Below, piece by piece: positions 8,578 through 17,683 of a stretch of 64,000 bases of DNA. The notes below the pieces were generated by a model, which did no database searches, was not told where the DNA came from, and saw only the letters and a program-made list of their open reading frames with translations. Each line of letters opens with the position of its first letter. Positions within the stretch are counted from its first letter, which is position 1. This stretch comes from Rhizobiales bacterium YIM 77505 (GTDB lineage: Bacteria; Pseudomonadota; Alphaproteobacteria; Rhizobiales; Beijerinckiaceae). The stretch covers positions 4,127,298-4,191,297 of the forward strand of contig JQNH01000001.1 of the NCBI GenBank assembly GCA_000745135.1. The letters are read 5' to 3'. Made by a program: the position numbers and the translations under genes.

Positions 8578-9174
8578 ATGCAACCGCCTGAGCGGCCAGG
8601 CTTCCCGGACCAGCGCTTCGACCCCGGCTTTGGTTTCGAGGCCGTCCGCCTTGGCGTCACCGCCGCCGATCCCCTCGTGCCGCGGCAGACGGGTTTCACC
8701 CTTTCCGCTGCAGCGACACGGGAGCAGCAGGCCCGGCTGACGGATGCGCTCCGTCAGCGGCTCGGTTCCGGCAGCGTGCGGCGGCTGCGGCCGGTCGAAA
8801 GCCACATCCCGGAGCAGGCCGTCCTGTCGGATACGGTGGACGACGCCCCATCGGCTTGGCCGCCGTCCCGGGACCTGCCACTGCGCCCTCCTCTCCTTCT
8901 TCCGAAGGCCGAGCCGGCGGAGGACGTGGTCGCCGTCGTGCCTGACGGTCCGCCCCAGCGTTTCCGCTGGCGCAAGAGCCTCCATTGGGTGTCTCACACA
9001 CAGGGGCCGGAGCGCATCGCCGCCGAATGGTGGCGGGAGCGCCAGCCCAAGCCGACCCGCGACTATTACATTGTAGAGGACGAGGCGGGACGTCGCTTCT
9101 GGCTCTTCCGCGAAGGCCTCTACGGGCGCGAGGCGTCCCATCCCCGCTGGGCCGTGCACGGCTTCTTCCCATGA
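8578..9174 (+). pseudogene. imuB: ImuB (Y-family polymerase-like) C-terminal remnant
   Basis: This frame encodes only about the last 198 residues of ImuB, the catalytically inactive Y-family polymerase homologue that links DnaE2 to the sliding clamp in mutagenic repair. Homology begins at PPERPGFPDQ and runs through PGFGFEAVRL to the characteristic C-terminus (RFRWRKSLHWV, ERIAAEWW, DYYIVEDEAGRRFWLFREGLYG, ending HGFFP). The whole polymerase core, normally some 300 residues, and the upstream imuA gene are absent. ATG 8578 is a nominal start with no clear ribosome site. dnaE2 follows 70 bases downstream in the normal cassette order. The remnant could still be expressed, but not as a complete ImuB. 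Confidence 0.8.
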
Positions 9175-9192
9175 GGGCCTTCGCCCATCCCG

Positions 9193-9210
9193 CTCGGCCT
9201 TTCGGCCGAG
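9193..9210. other. Stem-loop between imuB remnant and dnaE2
   Basis: The arms CTCGGCC and GGCCGAG have a TTTC loop and no following T-run. It lies 35 bases before the dnaE2 start, so it is more likely an mRNA structure than a terminator. Confidence 0.5.
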
Positions 9211-9244
9211 GCGACCCTCCCGCTAGGGAAGGGAAGAGCGCGGA

Positions 9245-12200
9245 GTGAAACGGATGACGGCTTACGCGGAGCTTGCCGTCACCACCAACTTCTCATTTCT
9301 GCGGGGCGCCTCGCATCCGCAGGAATATGTGGCGCGCGCTGCCGAACTCGGACTGCATGCCATCGGCATTGCCGACCACAACACCATGGCCGGCGTGGTG
9401 CGGGCCTATAGGGAGTGGAAGGAGCATCGAGAGAAGCTGAAGCTCCTCGTCGGTACGCGTCTCGTGACGAGTGACGGCTTCGAGACGATCGCCTATCCGA
9501 TCGACCGGGCCGCCTATGGCCGGCTCTGCAAGCTGTTAAGCCAGGGCAAGCTCCGCGCCGACAAGAAGGGCCAATGCAAGATCGGCTTCGACGACATCCT
9601 CGAGGCGAGCATCGGCCAGATCCTCATCTCCCTGCCGCCGGCCCGGTTGACGCAATCCTTCGCCGATCGGCTGACAAGGCTTGCTGAAGCCGCGCCCGGG
9701 CGGGCCTATCTCGGCGCAATTTATGGCTATCGCGCCGACGAGCCGCGCCGCCTCGGCCGCCTGGCGGAGCTCGGCGACCTCATCGACGTTCCGCTCGTGG
9801 CGGTGAACGACGCCCTCTACCACGTCCCGCAGCGGCGGCCGCTGCAGGACATCCTCACCTGCATTCGCGAGAAATGCACCATCGCCGAGGCGGGCTTCCA
9901 CCTGGAGCGGCATGCAGAGCGGCACCTGAAGAATGCGGAGGAGATGGCGCGCCTCTTCGCGGCTTATCCGGACGCCATCGCCCGCACGGTCGAGATCGCA
10001 GAGGCGTGCCATTTCTCTCTCGAGGAGCTGAGCTACGTATACCCGGAAGAGCCTGTCCCGCCGGGGCGCACCCCGCAGCAATACTTGGAGGAGCTGACCT
10101 GGGACCGCGCCCGTTGGCGCTACGGGGAAGAGATCCCGGCCAATGTCCAAACGCTCCTACGCGATGAACTCGCCCTTATCGCTCACAAGAACTACGCGCA
10201 ATATTTCCTGACCGTCTACGACGTCGTCCGCTTCGCGGAGAAAAAGGGCATCCTCTGCCAGGGCCGCGGCTCTGCGGCGAATAGCGCCGTCTGCTACTGC
10301 CTCGGCATCACGGCCATCGACCCGAACACGAGCAGCACCCTCTCCGCCCGCTTCCTTTCCATGGAACGCGACGAGCCGCCTGACATCGACGTCGATTTCG
10401 AGCATGAGCGGCGCGAGGAGGTCATCCAATATCTCTACGAGCGTTATGGCCGCGACCGTGCCGCCATCTGCGCCACGGTCATCCACTATCGCCCGCGCAT
10501 GGCGATCCGCGAGGTCGGCAAGGCCCTGGGGCTGACGCCCGATATCACGGCGGCGCTTTCCGACACGGTGTGGGGAAGCTGGGGGGACGGCATCCCCGAT
10601 GACCACATCCGCCAGGCAGGACTCGATCCCGCAAACCCCCTGATCCGCCAAGCCGTCGATCTCGCGAGCGAACTCATCGGCTTTCCTCGCCACCTCTCGC
10701 AGCATGTGGGCGGCTTCGTGCTCAGCCAGCCGCCGATCGAAGAGACAGTGCCGGTCGGCCCCGCCGCCATGGAGGGCCGCACCTTCATCGAATGGGACAA
10801 GGACGACATCGATGCCATCGGCCTGATGAAGGTCGACGTGCTCGCGCTGGGCATGCTGAGCTGCATCCGGCGGTGCTTTGACCTCCTGAACCACCATTAT
10901 CAGGCCCATTTCCGCACCATCGCCGATCTCCCGCAGGATCGCCCCGAAGTCTACGAGATGCTCGAGCGCGCCGACTCGATCGGCGTCTTCCAGGTCGAGA
11001 GCCGGGCGCAGATGTCGATGCTTCCGCGCCTCAAGCCCAAGACCTTCTACGATCTCGTGATCGAGGTCGCGATCGTCCGCCCCGGCCCGATCCAGGGCGA
11101 CATGGTCCATCCCTACCTCCGCCGGAGAGACCAGATCGAGAAGGTCGAGTATCCTCCGAGGCTGGAACGGGTGCTCGGAAGAACGCTCGGCGTGCCGCTC
11201 TTTCAGGAGCAGGCGATGCAGATTGCCATCGTCGGGGCGGGCTTCTCCGATGGGGAGGCCGACCGGCTGCGCCGCGCCATGGCGACCTTCCGGCATACCG
11301 GCACCATCCACACCTTCCGGGAGAAGTTCATCGCAGGCATGCGGGCGAACGGCTACGAGGCCGATTTCGCCACCCGTTGCTTCAACCAGATCGAGGGTTT
11401 TGGCGAATACGGCTTTCCCGAGAGCCACGCGGCGAGCTTTGCGCTCCTCGTCTACGCCTCCGCCTGGATCAAGCGCTTCCACCCAGATGTTTTCTGCGCG
11501 GCCATCCTCAATAGCCAGCCTATGGGCTTCTACCACCCGGCCCAGCTCGTCCGCGATGCCCGCGAGCACGGCGTCGAGGTGCGCGCGCCGGATGTCAACC
11601 ACAGCGACTGGGACTGCACCTTGGAGCCGGCTTCCGAGCCGTCCGGTGCCGTCCGCTTCGCGGTGCGCCTTGGTTTCCGCCTGATCAACGGCCTGAAGAA
11701 GGAAGAGATCGCGACGCTGATGGCCGGACGCCAGCGGGGCAACGGCTTTCATAGCATCGAGCAGCTTGGATCGATCGAGGGCCTTTCGCGCCACACCCTC
11801 GAGCGCCTCGCCGAGGCCGACGCCTTCCGCTCCCTCGGTCTCGACCGGCGCATGGCATTATGGGCCGTACGAGGCCTCGACCCGCGGCAGCTCAAGCGCG
11901 ATGGAACCGAGAAGGAGCCGGGCGCCCCGCTCCTGGTGTCGCATCTCGGCGACGGCATCTTCCCGGAGGAGCCGGTCGCGTTGCCCGAGATGCCGCTGCC
12001 CGAGCATGTGGCCGAGGACTACATGACCATGGGGCTCTCCCTGAAGGAGCATCCCTGCACCTTCTTCCGCCCGCTCCTGCGCCGCCTCGGCGCCCTCACT
12101 TGCGAGGAGCATCGCAGGGAATCGATCCCCCAGAACGCTCAGATCATCGTCGCCGGGCTGGTGCTGACGCGCCAGCGGCCGGGAACCGCGAAGGGGGTCG

Positions 12201-12478
12201 TGTTCGCGACCCTGGAGGACGAGACCGGCATCGCCAACCTCATCATCTGGCGCAAGGTGTTCGAAGCGAACCGGCGCGCCGCCATGAGCTCCCGCTTCCT
12301 CGCCGTACGCGGGCGGCTGCAGCGCCAAGGTCTCGTGGTCCACGTGGTGGCCGAGAGCCTGCTCGACCTAACGCCCGAGCTCCGCCGCCTGCGCGACGGC
12401 TTCCGCACGCCGCCGCCTACATCGGACGTCCATGCGGGCTGGGATTCGCGCGTGTTCCGCAGCCGCGACTTCCATTGA
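9245..12478 (+). CDS. dnaE2: Error-prone DNA polymerase DnaE2 (ImuC)
   Basis: A 1077-residue C-family polymerase alpha subunit used in damage-induced translesion synthesis with ImuA and ImuB. Domains: an N-terminal PHP domain (about 5-210, with LAVTTNFSFLRGAS and the DHNTMAG motif), the polymerase palm with the catalytic aspartates in PPDIDVDF (about residue 380), the finger and tau-binding helices, helix-hairpin-helix, and a C-terminal OB fold (about 960-1040). Length and the final SRDFH tail match intact DnaE2. GTG 9245 and ATG 9254 are both possible starts; GGAAGAG upstream favours 9245. The normal partner ImuB is truncated just upstream. Confidence 0.95.
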   Translation: MKRMTAYAELAVTTNFSFLRGASHPQEYVARAAELGLHAIGIADHNTMAGVVRAYREWKEHREKLKLLVGTRLVTSDGFETIAYPIDRAAYGRLCKLLSQGKLRADKKGQCKIGFDDILEASIGQILISLPPARLTQSFADRLTRLAEAAPGRAYLGAIYGYRADEPRRLGRLAELGDLIDVPLVAVNDALYHVPQRRPLQDILTCIREKCTIAEAGFHLERHAERHLKNAEEMARLFAAYPDAIARTVEIAEACHFSLEELSYVYPEEPVPPGRTPQQYLEELTWDRARWRYGEEIPANVQTLLRDELALIAHKNYAQYFLTVYDVVRFAEKKGILCQGRGSAANSAVCYCLGITAIDPNTSSTLSARFLSMERDEPPDIDVDFEHERREEVIQYLYERYGRDRAAICATVIHYRPRMAIREVGKALGLTPDITAALSDTVWGSWGDGIPDDHIRQAGLDPANPLIRQAVDLASELIGFPRHLSQHVGGFVLSQPPIEETVPVGPAAMEGRTFIEWDKDDIDAIGLMKVDVLALGMLSCIRRCFDLLNHHYQAHFRTIADLPQDRPEVYEMLERADSIGVFQVESRAQMSMLPRLKPKTFYDLVIEVAIVRPGPIQGDMVHPYLRRRDQIEKVEYPPRLERVLGRTLGVPLFQEQAMQIAIVGAGFSDGEADRLRRAMATFRHTGTIHTFREKFIAGMRANGYEADFATRCFNQIEGFGEYGFPESHAASFALLVYASAWIKRFHPDVFCAAILNSQPMGFYHPAQLVRDAREHGVEVRAPDVNHSDWDCTLEPASEPSGAVRFAVRLGFRLINGLKKEEIATLMAGRQRGNGFHSIEQLGSIEGLSRHTLERLAEADAFRSLGLDRRMALWAVRGLDPRQLKRDGTEKEPGAPLLVSHLGDGIFPEEPVALPEMPLPEHVAEDYMTMGLSLKEHPCTFFRPLLRRLGALTCEEHRRESIPQNAQIIVAGLVLTRQRPGTAKGVVFATLEDETGIANLIIWRKVFEANRRAAMSSRFLAVRGRLQRQGLVVHVVAESLLDLTPELRRLRDGFRTPPPTSDVHAGWDSRVFRSRDFH

Positions 12479-12632
12479 CGTCGACGCGCCCCTGCCAGGG
12501 GAGGGATGGGGCAACGACGGGCCGCCGCCCCTTCTCACGCCCGGCAGACGGGCGTTCTCTCTTGCCCCTCATGGCCAAGAGCCCTACCTCCCCCTTCTGG
12601 CATATGTTGAAACCCGCCCGGAGCGCCCGAGC

Positions 12633-13547
12633 ATGAAGGCCCTCTTCATCGGCCAAGCCTATATCGACGTCACCTTCCTGACGGACGAGATCCCGACGGG
12701 GGACGAGAAGGCGGTGGCGCAGGACTATTCCATCTCCTTCGGCGGCAACGCGGTCACCGCCGCCTTCTGCTGCGCAAAGCTCGGCATCGCCCCCGACCTC
12801 CTCGCCTCCGTCGCCGATGATTGGCTCGGGCGCATGTTCATCGATATGGCGGCCAAATATGGGATCTCCGTCCACCACCGAAAGGTGAGGGAGTCGTCCC
12901 TCTCCTTCATTATGCCTCATGGCGGCAAGCGAGCCATCGTCCGTTGCCGCGACGACCATTATCTGCACCCCTTTCCGCCCCTCAACCTTGAGGGCTGCCA
13001 GGCGCTGCACCTCGATGGCCATCAGCCGGACGCCGCCATCTACTACGCAAAGGCGTGCAGGGAGGCCGGCATCCTCACTTCCCTCGACGGCGGCGGCTTG
13101 CGCGCGAATACGCATGAGCTCCTCGCCTTCATCGATGTCGCCGTGGTGGCGGAGAGGCTGTGCGAGCAGATGCGCCTGACGCCGACCGAGATGCTCGACT
13201 ATCTCAAGGGCCGCGGCTGCCGGATCGGCGGTGTCACTCTCGGCGAGCGGGGCATGGTTTGGTATGATGAAGCGGGCATGAAGCGGGTCCTTCCAGCGCT
13301 CGACGTTCCTGCCTCGCTCGTGGTCGATACCAACGGCGCCGGCGACATCTTCCATGGGGCTTATGTCTACTCGGCGATGGCGCGGCCGCAGGCCTCCTGG
13401 CTCGATCACTTCGTGTTCGCCCGCGCGGCATCGGCCCATTCGATCCAGCATCTCGGCAATGAGGCGAGCCTGCCGACCCTCGACCAGATCGCCGCTACCG
13501 AGGCGCGCTTCCCCGAGAAGCAGGTCGACCTTGCACCGGCCTCCTGA
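12633..13547 (+). CDS. PfkB family carbohydrate kinase
   Basis: A 304-residue ribokinase-type kinase that phosphorylates a sugar or nucleoside with ATP in the cytosol. The N-terminus shows the FGGNAVTAA glycine-rich sugar-binding segment (about 38-46). The C-terminus carries PfkB signature 2, DTNGAGDIFHGAY, with the catalytic Asp in GAGD (about residue 236). Signature 1 is weak. ATG 12633 is chosen because the open frame before it is low-quality sequence overlapping the dnaE2 end. The substrate is unknown; sulfofructose, ribose or fructose kinases of this family look similar. The convergent sugE stop lies 7 bases downstream. Confidence 0.85.
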   Translation: MKALFIGQAYIDVTFLTDEIPTGDEKAVAQDYSISFGGNAVTAAFCCAKLGIAPDLLASVADDWLGRMFIDMAAKYGISVHHRKVRESSLSFIMPHGGKRAIVRCRDDHYLHPFPPLNLEGCQALHLDGHQPDAAIYYAKACREAGILTSLDGGGLRANTHELLAFIDVAVVAERLCEQMRLTPTEMLDYLKGRGCRIGGVTLGERGMVWYDEAGMKRVLPALDVPASLVVDTNGAGDIFHGAYVYSAMARPQASWLDHFVFARAASAHSIQHLGNEASLPTLDQIAATEARFPEKQVDLAPAS

Positions 13548-13554
13548 GGAGCGT

Positions 13555-13869
13555 TCAGGAGACGAGCTTCAGCCCAACGATGCCGGCGACGATCAGGCCG
13601 ATGCAGACGAGCCTCATCGCCGTCGCCGGCTCGCCGAAGAGGTGGATGCCGAGGAGCGCCGTCCCAATGGTGCCGACGCCCGTCCAGATGGCGTAGGCAG
13701 TCCCGACCGGCAGCGTCTTCAGGGCGAGGCCCAGGAGGCCAAGGCTCAGGATCATGCTGGCGAGCGTGAAAAGCGAAGGAACAAGGCGCGTGAAACCCTG
13801 CGTGTATTTGAGCCCGATCGCCCAGCCGATCTCGAACAGCCCCGCTACGAAAAGATAGACCCACGCCAC
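13555..13869 (-). CDS. sugE: SMR family guanidinium exporter (Gdx/SugE)
   Basis: A 104-residue small multidrug-resistance protein with four membrane helices and the conserved membrane Glu in [14 protein letters not shown] (Glu13), which binds cation and protons. The GW-x-x-GLKYT signature marks the Gdx/SugE subclass, which exports guanidinium, rather than the EmrE subclass. GTG 13869 is chosen over a longer frame because CGGAG lies 7 bases upstream and the homology begins with [10 protein letters not shown]. The leader just upstream contains a candidate guanidine-II riboswitch, which independently supports the guanidinium role. Confidence 0.88.
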   Translation of the reverse strand: MAWVYLFVAGLFEIGWAIGLKYTQGFTRLVPSLFTLASMILSLGLLGLALKTLPVGTAYAIWTGVGTIGTALLGIHLFGEPATAMRLVCIGLIVAGIVGLKLVS

Positions 13870-13885
13870 GATGAGCTCCGTCGGG

Positions 13886-13942
13886 GGCGGGGGCGTCCCC
13901 ACCGTGATCGACACGGCGCAAGCCGGCGAGGTCGTCCTCGCG
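13886..13942 (-). promoter_or_regulatory. Candidate guanidine-II (mini-ykkC) riboswitch upstream of sugE
   Basis: On the minus strand, hairpin 1 (13942-13927) is GCGAGG-ACGA-CCTCGC, a perfect 6-bp stem closed by the class-defining ACGR loop. After a 23-base linker, hairpin 2 (13903-13886) has a GGTGGGG/CCCCGCC stem with loop ACGC, one base off the ACGR consensus. The sugE ribosome site (CGGAG, 13880-13876) begins 6 bases later. Two ACGR hairpins placed before a translation start are the known architecture of this class, which frees the ribosome site on guanidinium binding. The off-consensus loop lowers certainty. Confidence 0.7.
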
Positions 13943-14064
13943 CCGCATCACCTAGGCAACCCTGCCCGCGTAGGCAACGGGGGCTGTCATGCAGGAGCGG
14001 CAGGAGGGCCTTGACCTTGCCACATCTTTTGCTGAAGAGACGCCGCAAGGTTCCTTCAGCGAAG

Positions 14065-14088
14065 CCCCGGCCTTGCGCCGGGGTTTTT
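14065..14088 (+). terminator. Intrinsic terminator just upstream of purA
   Basis: A 7-bp stem CCCCGGC/GCCGGGG with loop CTTGC is followed directly by TTTTT. It ends 28 bases before the purA ATG. It either stops read-through from the left or acts as a purA leader attenuator. Confidence 0.75.
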
Positions 14089-14116
14089 CGCGTGAGCGTC
14101 AGATGAGGAGAGCGCC

Positions 14117-15409
14117 ATGGCGAATGTCGTCGTGGTCGGCGCCCAGTGGGGCGACGAAGGCAAGGGCAAGATCGTGGACTGGCTGTCGGAGCAGGCGGAC
14201 GTCGTGGTCCGCTTCCAGGGCGGCCACAATGCCGGCCACACGCTCGTCATCGGCGATCAGACCTACAAGCTCTCGCTTCTGCCGTCGGGCGTTGTCCGAA
14301 GGGGCAAGTTGGCGGTGATTGGCAACGGGGTCGTGCTCGATCCGCATGCCCTTGTGGCGGAGATCGAGCGTCTCTCGGCGCAAGGCATCGCGGTCACGCG
14401 CGAGAACCTGCGCATCGCCGACAATGCAACTCTGATCCTCTCGCTGCACCGGGAGCTCGACGCGCTACGCGAGAGCGGCGGGGCGGGGACCAAGATCGGT
14501 ACCACCAAGCGCGGCATCGGTCCGGCCTACGAGGACAAGGTCGGGCGGCGCGCCATCCGCCTCATGGATCTCGCCGAGCTCGATGCCCTGCCCGACAAGA
14601 TCGAGCGGCTCCTTGCCCACCACAACGCCCTTCGCCGCGGCTTCGGGCTCGAGGAGCTCAAGCCCGGCGCCATCTACGAGGAGCTTGCCTCCGTCGCGCC
14701 GAAGGTGCTGCCCTTCATGGATGCCGCTTGGCGGCTCCTCGATGAGGAGCGTCGCGCCAACAAGCGCATCCTCTTTGAGGGAGCTCAAGGCGCGCTCCTT
14801 GATGTGGACCACGGCACTTATCCCTTCGTCACCTCCTCCAACACGGTGGCCGGCCAGGCGGCGACCGGTTCGGGCCTCGGCCCCGGCGCCATCGGCTATG
14901 TGCTTGGCATCGCCAAGGCGTATGCGACGCGCGTGGGGGAAGGCCCCTTCCCGACCGAGCTCTTCGACGAAACCGGCGAGATCATCGGCCAGCGGGGCCG
15001 CGAGTTCGGCACGGTGACGGGCCGCAAGCGCCGCTGCGGATGGTTCGACGCCGTGCTGGTGCGCCAGGCCGTCCGGACCTCCGGCATTCACGGCATCGCG
15101 CTCACCAAGCTCGACGTCCTCGACGGGTTCGAGACCATCAAGGTTTGCACCGGATACAGGCTGGACGGCGTCACTCTCGACCATTTCCCGGCAAGCCAGA
15201 AGGCGCAGGCACGCGTCGAGCCCATCTATGAGGAGATCGAGGGCTGGCAAGCGCCGACTGCTGGCGCGCGCTCCTGGGCCGATCTCCCGGCGCAAGCCAT
15301 CAAATATGTGCGGCGCATCGAGGAGCTGATCGGAGCGCCGGTCGCGCTCCTCTCGACTTCTCCGGAGCGCGACGACACGATCCTCGTCCAAAACCCCTTC
15401 GAGGGTTGA
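14117..15409 (+). CDS. purA: Adenylosuccinate synthetase
   Basis: A 430-residue enzyme that joins IMP and aspartate with GTP to make adenylosuccinate, the first committed step to AMP. The N-terminus has the family GTP-loop with catalytic Asp13 and Lys16 in [11 protein letters not shown]. The GGHNAGHT segment (about 38-45), [13 protein letters not shown] (about 129-141), [13 protein letters not shown] (about 223-235) and [10 protein letters not shown] (about 300-309) are all intact. Length is normal. A good ribosome site (GAGGAG) precedes ATG 14117. Confidence 0.97.
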   Translation: MANVVVVGAQWGDEGKGKIVDWLSEQADVVVRFQGGHNAGHTLVIGDQTYKLSLLPSGVVRRGKLAVIGNGVVLDPHALVAEIERLSAQGIAVTRENLRIADNATLILSLHRELDALRESGGAGTKIGTTKRGIGPAYEDKVGRRAIRLMDLAELDALPDKIERLLAHHNALRRGFGLEELKPGAIYEELASVAPKVLPFMDAAWRLLDEERRANKRILFEGAQGALLDVDHGTYPFVTSSNTVAGQAATGSGLGPGAIGYVLGIAKAYATRVGEGPFPTELFDETGEIIGQRGREFGTVTGRKRRCGWFDAVLVRQAVRTSGIHGIALTKLDVLDGFETIKVCTGYRLDGVTLDHFPASQKAQARVEPIYEEIEGWQAPTAGARSWADLPAQAIKYVRRIEELIGAPVALLSTSPERDDTILVQNPFEG

Positions 15410-15443
15410 CGCGACAGGGCATTAGCGACATGTCCGAGGCGCG

Positions 15444-16619
15444 ATGGCGGACTACTATCCTCTGTTGACGCGGGCGCTCGACGCTCTGACGGACCGCTCG
15501 CCGGCCATGCGGCGCGCTGTGTTCGATCGGGCCAGAGCGGCCCTGACGGAGCAGCTCCGCAATCTCAACCCGCCCCTCTCGGAAGCCGAGATCGCCCGCG
15601 AAACCCTGGCCCTCGACGAAGCGATTCGCCGCGTCGAGGCGGAATATGCAACGGAGGGGCCGGCCCCAGCGGATACCCCAGACATCGCCACACTGGCTCC
15701 GCCGGAACCTGTCCCTGCTGGCGGCACCCTCGCCCGTCCCGAGGGGACTGCGTCGGTCGATGACGATCACGCCGCAATCGCCCCCCTGCCCGCCGAGCCG
15801 ATCCGCGAAAGGCCGCGGATCAACACGGTGGCGGCGCAGCCGGAGCGCCAGGGCGCCATGCGGTCGGTCGTGCTCGGCGCAGTGCTCGCCATCGTGATCG
15901 GCACGATTGCGGTGGCCGCCTGGTTCTTGCGCGACAATCCTTCGGAGCTGCCTCGTCAGCCGGTGGTGGCGGAAGCGCCGCCCGCGGCGCCGAACGAGAG
16001 CAAGATCACGGACCGCGTGGTCGGGGAGCGCCCCTCGGGGCAGCCCACACCGGGCGGCGCGGGGCCGTCCAGCGACCTGCCCGTGGCCCAGCGAGCCATC
16101 CTATACGAGGAGAACCCTGCCGCCCCGCAGCAGCCGAAGGCAACCGCCGGACGCGCCCTCTGGCGCCTCGACAGTGTCAATGCGGGTCAAGGCCAGCCCC
16201 TGGAAACGGTGGTGCGGGCAACGGTCGAGATTCCGGAGGCGCAGATGTCGATGAGCCTTCTCATGCGGCGCAACCTCGACCAGACGCTTCCGGCCTCGCA
16301 CACGATCGAGCTGTCCTTCAACACGCCGCCAGGCGATTCGGCCCGCATGGTGCGGGATGTCGGACTTCTTCAGTTCAAGAACGAGGAGGCGGTACGCGGT
16401 ACGCCGGTGGCCGGATTGCCGGTACCGGTCAAGGAAAACATCTTCTTGATCGGGCTCTCGAACCTGACAAGCGACATTGAGCGCAACACCGACCTGATCG
16501 CCAACCGGAATTGGATCGATCTGCCGATCCGGTTCGCCTCAGGGCAGCGGGCCATCCTGAGCTTCGAGAAGGGCATCGCCGGCGAGCAGGTGCTCAAGGA
16601 GGCTTTTCGGCGCTGGTGA
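15444..16619 (+). CDS. Conserved hypothetical single-pass membrane protein
   Basis: A 391-residue protein of a kind seen in Hyphomicrobiales next to purA/rpoH. The N-terminal 60 residues are a helical cytosolic segment (YYPLLTRALDAL, RRAVFDRARAAL). A Pro/Ala-rich linker (about 65-135) leads to one membrane helix (about 143-165). After another Pro-rich linker there is a globular C-terminal domain (about 225-390), probably periplasmic, with beta-rich text such as HTIELSFNTPPGDSARMVRD. I recognise no enzymatic motif. It starts 34 bases after purA and is probably co-transcribed with it. Confidence 0.7.
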   Translation: MADYYPLLTRALDALTDRSPAMRRAVFDRARAALTEQLRNLNPPLSEAEIARETLALDEAIRRVEAEYATEGPAPADTPDIATLAPPEPVPAGGTLARPEGTASVDDDHAAIAPLPAEPIRERPRINTVAAQPERQGAMRSVVLGAVLAIVIGTIAVAAWFLRDNPSELPRQPVVAEAPPAAPNESKITDRVVGERPSGQPTPGGAGPSSDLPVAQRAILYEENPAAPQQPKATAGRALWRLDSVNAGQGQPLETVVRATVEIPEAQMSMSLLMRRNLDQTLPASHTIELSFNTPPGDSARMVRDVGLLQFKNEEAVRGTPVAGLPVPVKENIFLIGLSNLTSDIERNTDLIANRNWIDLPIRFASGQRAILSFEKGIAGEQVLKEAFRRW

Positions 16620-16639
16620 CCCCGGCCCACTGGCCGGGG
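16620..16639. terminator. Terminator hairpin between convergent genes
   Basis: A perfect 8-bp stem CCCCGGCC/GGCCGGGG with loop CACT begins at the base after the stop of the + strand membrane-protein gene and 25 bases beyond the rpoH stop. There is no long T-run, so efficiency is uncertain. Confidence 0.6.
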
Positions 16640-16663
16640 ATCTGTCGAAGTCTGGCACCTTGA

Positions 16664-17557
16664 TCAGGCCGTGGCTTCGGCGCTCGGAACCTCGCGGGCA
16701 GCCAAGTTCTTTTTCACGGCTTCCTGCACCTTTTCGAAGGCGCGAACCTCGATCTGACGCACCCGCTCCCGGGAGACGCCGAACTCCGTCGAGAGCTCCT
16801 CCAACGTAATCGGGTCCTCCGAGAGGCGTCGCGCCTCGAAAATGCGCCGCTCGCGCGGGTTCAGCACGCCGAGCGCTTCGCGCAGGGCCGCGAGCCGGTT
16901 CTGTGTCTCCTCCTCGGAAACGAGCACGGCCTCCTGGCTGGCGCTGTCGTCCACAAGCCAGTCCTGCCACTCGCCCTCGCCCTCCTCGCGCAGCGGCGTA
17001 TTGAGTGAGACGTCGCCGCCGAGGCGACGGTTCATCTCAACCACGTCCTGCTCTGTGACGCCGAGCTTGGTGGCGATCTGCTTCACCTGGTCCGGGCGCA
17101 GATCGCCCTCTTCCAGAGCCGAGATCCGCCCCTTCGCCTTGCGAAGGTTGAAGAACAGCTTCTTCTGGTTGGCAGTCGTGCCCATCTTCACGAGGGACCA
17201 CGAGCGCAGGATGTACTCCTGGATCGCCGCCTTGATCCACCACATCGCGTAGGTGGCGAGGCGAAAGCCCTTGTCCGGGTCGAAGCGCTTGACGGCCTGC
17301 ATCAGGCCGACATTGCCCTCCGAGACCACCTCAGCGATCGGCAACCCGTAGCCGCGATAGCCCATGGCGATCTTGGCGACCAGGCGCAGATGGGACGTGA
17401 CCAGCTTGTGAGCCGCCTCGGTGTCCCCATGCTCGCGCCAACGCTTGGCGAGCATGTACTCCTCGCTCGGCTCGAGCATCGGGAATTTGCGGATCTCCTC
17501 GAGGTACCGAGACAATCCCCCTTCGTTGGCGAGCACGGGAAGCGATGCTGACGCCAT
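16664..17557 (-). CDS. rpoH: RNA polymerase heat-shock sigma factor RpoH
   Basis: A 297-residue sigma-32 family factor directing transcription of heat-shock genes. Region 1.2/2.1 starts at about residue 15 (LSRYLEEIRKFPMLEPSEEYMLA), region 2.4 contains DKGFRLATYAMWWIKAAIQEY (about 95-115), and the RpoH box is MGTTANQKKLFFNLRK (about 125-140), where DnaK-type control and core binding occur. Region 4.2 has the helix-turn-helix ITLEELSTEFGVSRERVRQIE (about 255-275). ATG 17557 has an excellent AGGAGG site; the longer upstream frame reads through a duplicated leader. It may be the general copy, as alphaproteobacteria often have several. Confidence 0.95.
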   Translation of the reverse strand: MASASLPVLANEGGLSRYLEEIRKFPMLEPSEEYMLAKRWREHGDTEAAHKLVTSHLRLVAKIAMGYRGYGLPIAEVVSEGNVGLMQAVKRFDPDKGFRLATYAMWWIKAAIQEYILRSWSLVKMGTTANQKKLFFNLRKAKGRISALEEGDLRPDQVKQIATKLGVTEQDVVEMNRRLGGDVSLNTPLREEGEGEWQDWLVDDSASQEAVLVSEEETQNRLAALREALGVLNPRERRIFEARRLSEDPITLEELSTEFGVSRERVRQIEVRAFEKVQEAVKKNLAAREVPSAEATA

Positions 17558-17576
17558 ATTTCTCCTCCTTCCGGCT

Positions 17577-17683
17577 CCCTCAACAGGCGAGCTCCCGGGC
17601 AGCCGCCTCTTGGATAACCTCCTGCGACCAGGCGTTTCCGACAAGACCCTCAACAGGCGAGCTCCCGGGCAGCCGCCTCTTGG
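17577..17683. repeat. 37-bp direct repeat in the rpoH leader
   Basis: The same 37 bases (starting CCCTCAACAGGCGAGCTCCC and ending CCGCCTCTTGG) occur at 17577-17613 and 17647-17683, perfectly identical, with 33 unrelated bases between. Both lie 20-126 bases upstream of the rpoH ATG, inside its probable 5' leader or promoter. Confidence 0.9.

Noticed and set aside
10157..11794. 545-residue open frame on the minus strand
   Set aside because: It is the antisense shadow of dnaE2, with no recognisable protein features.
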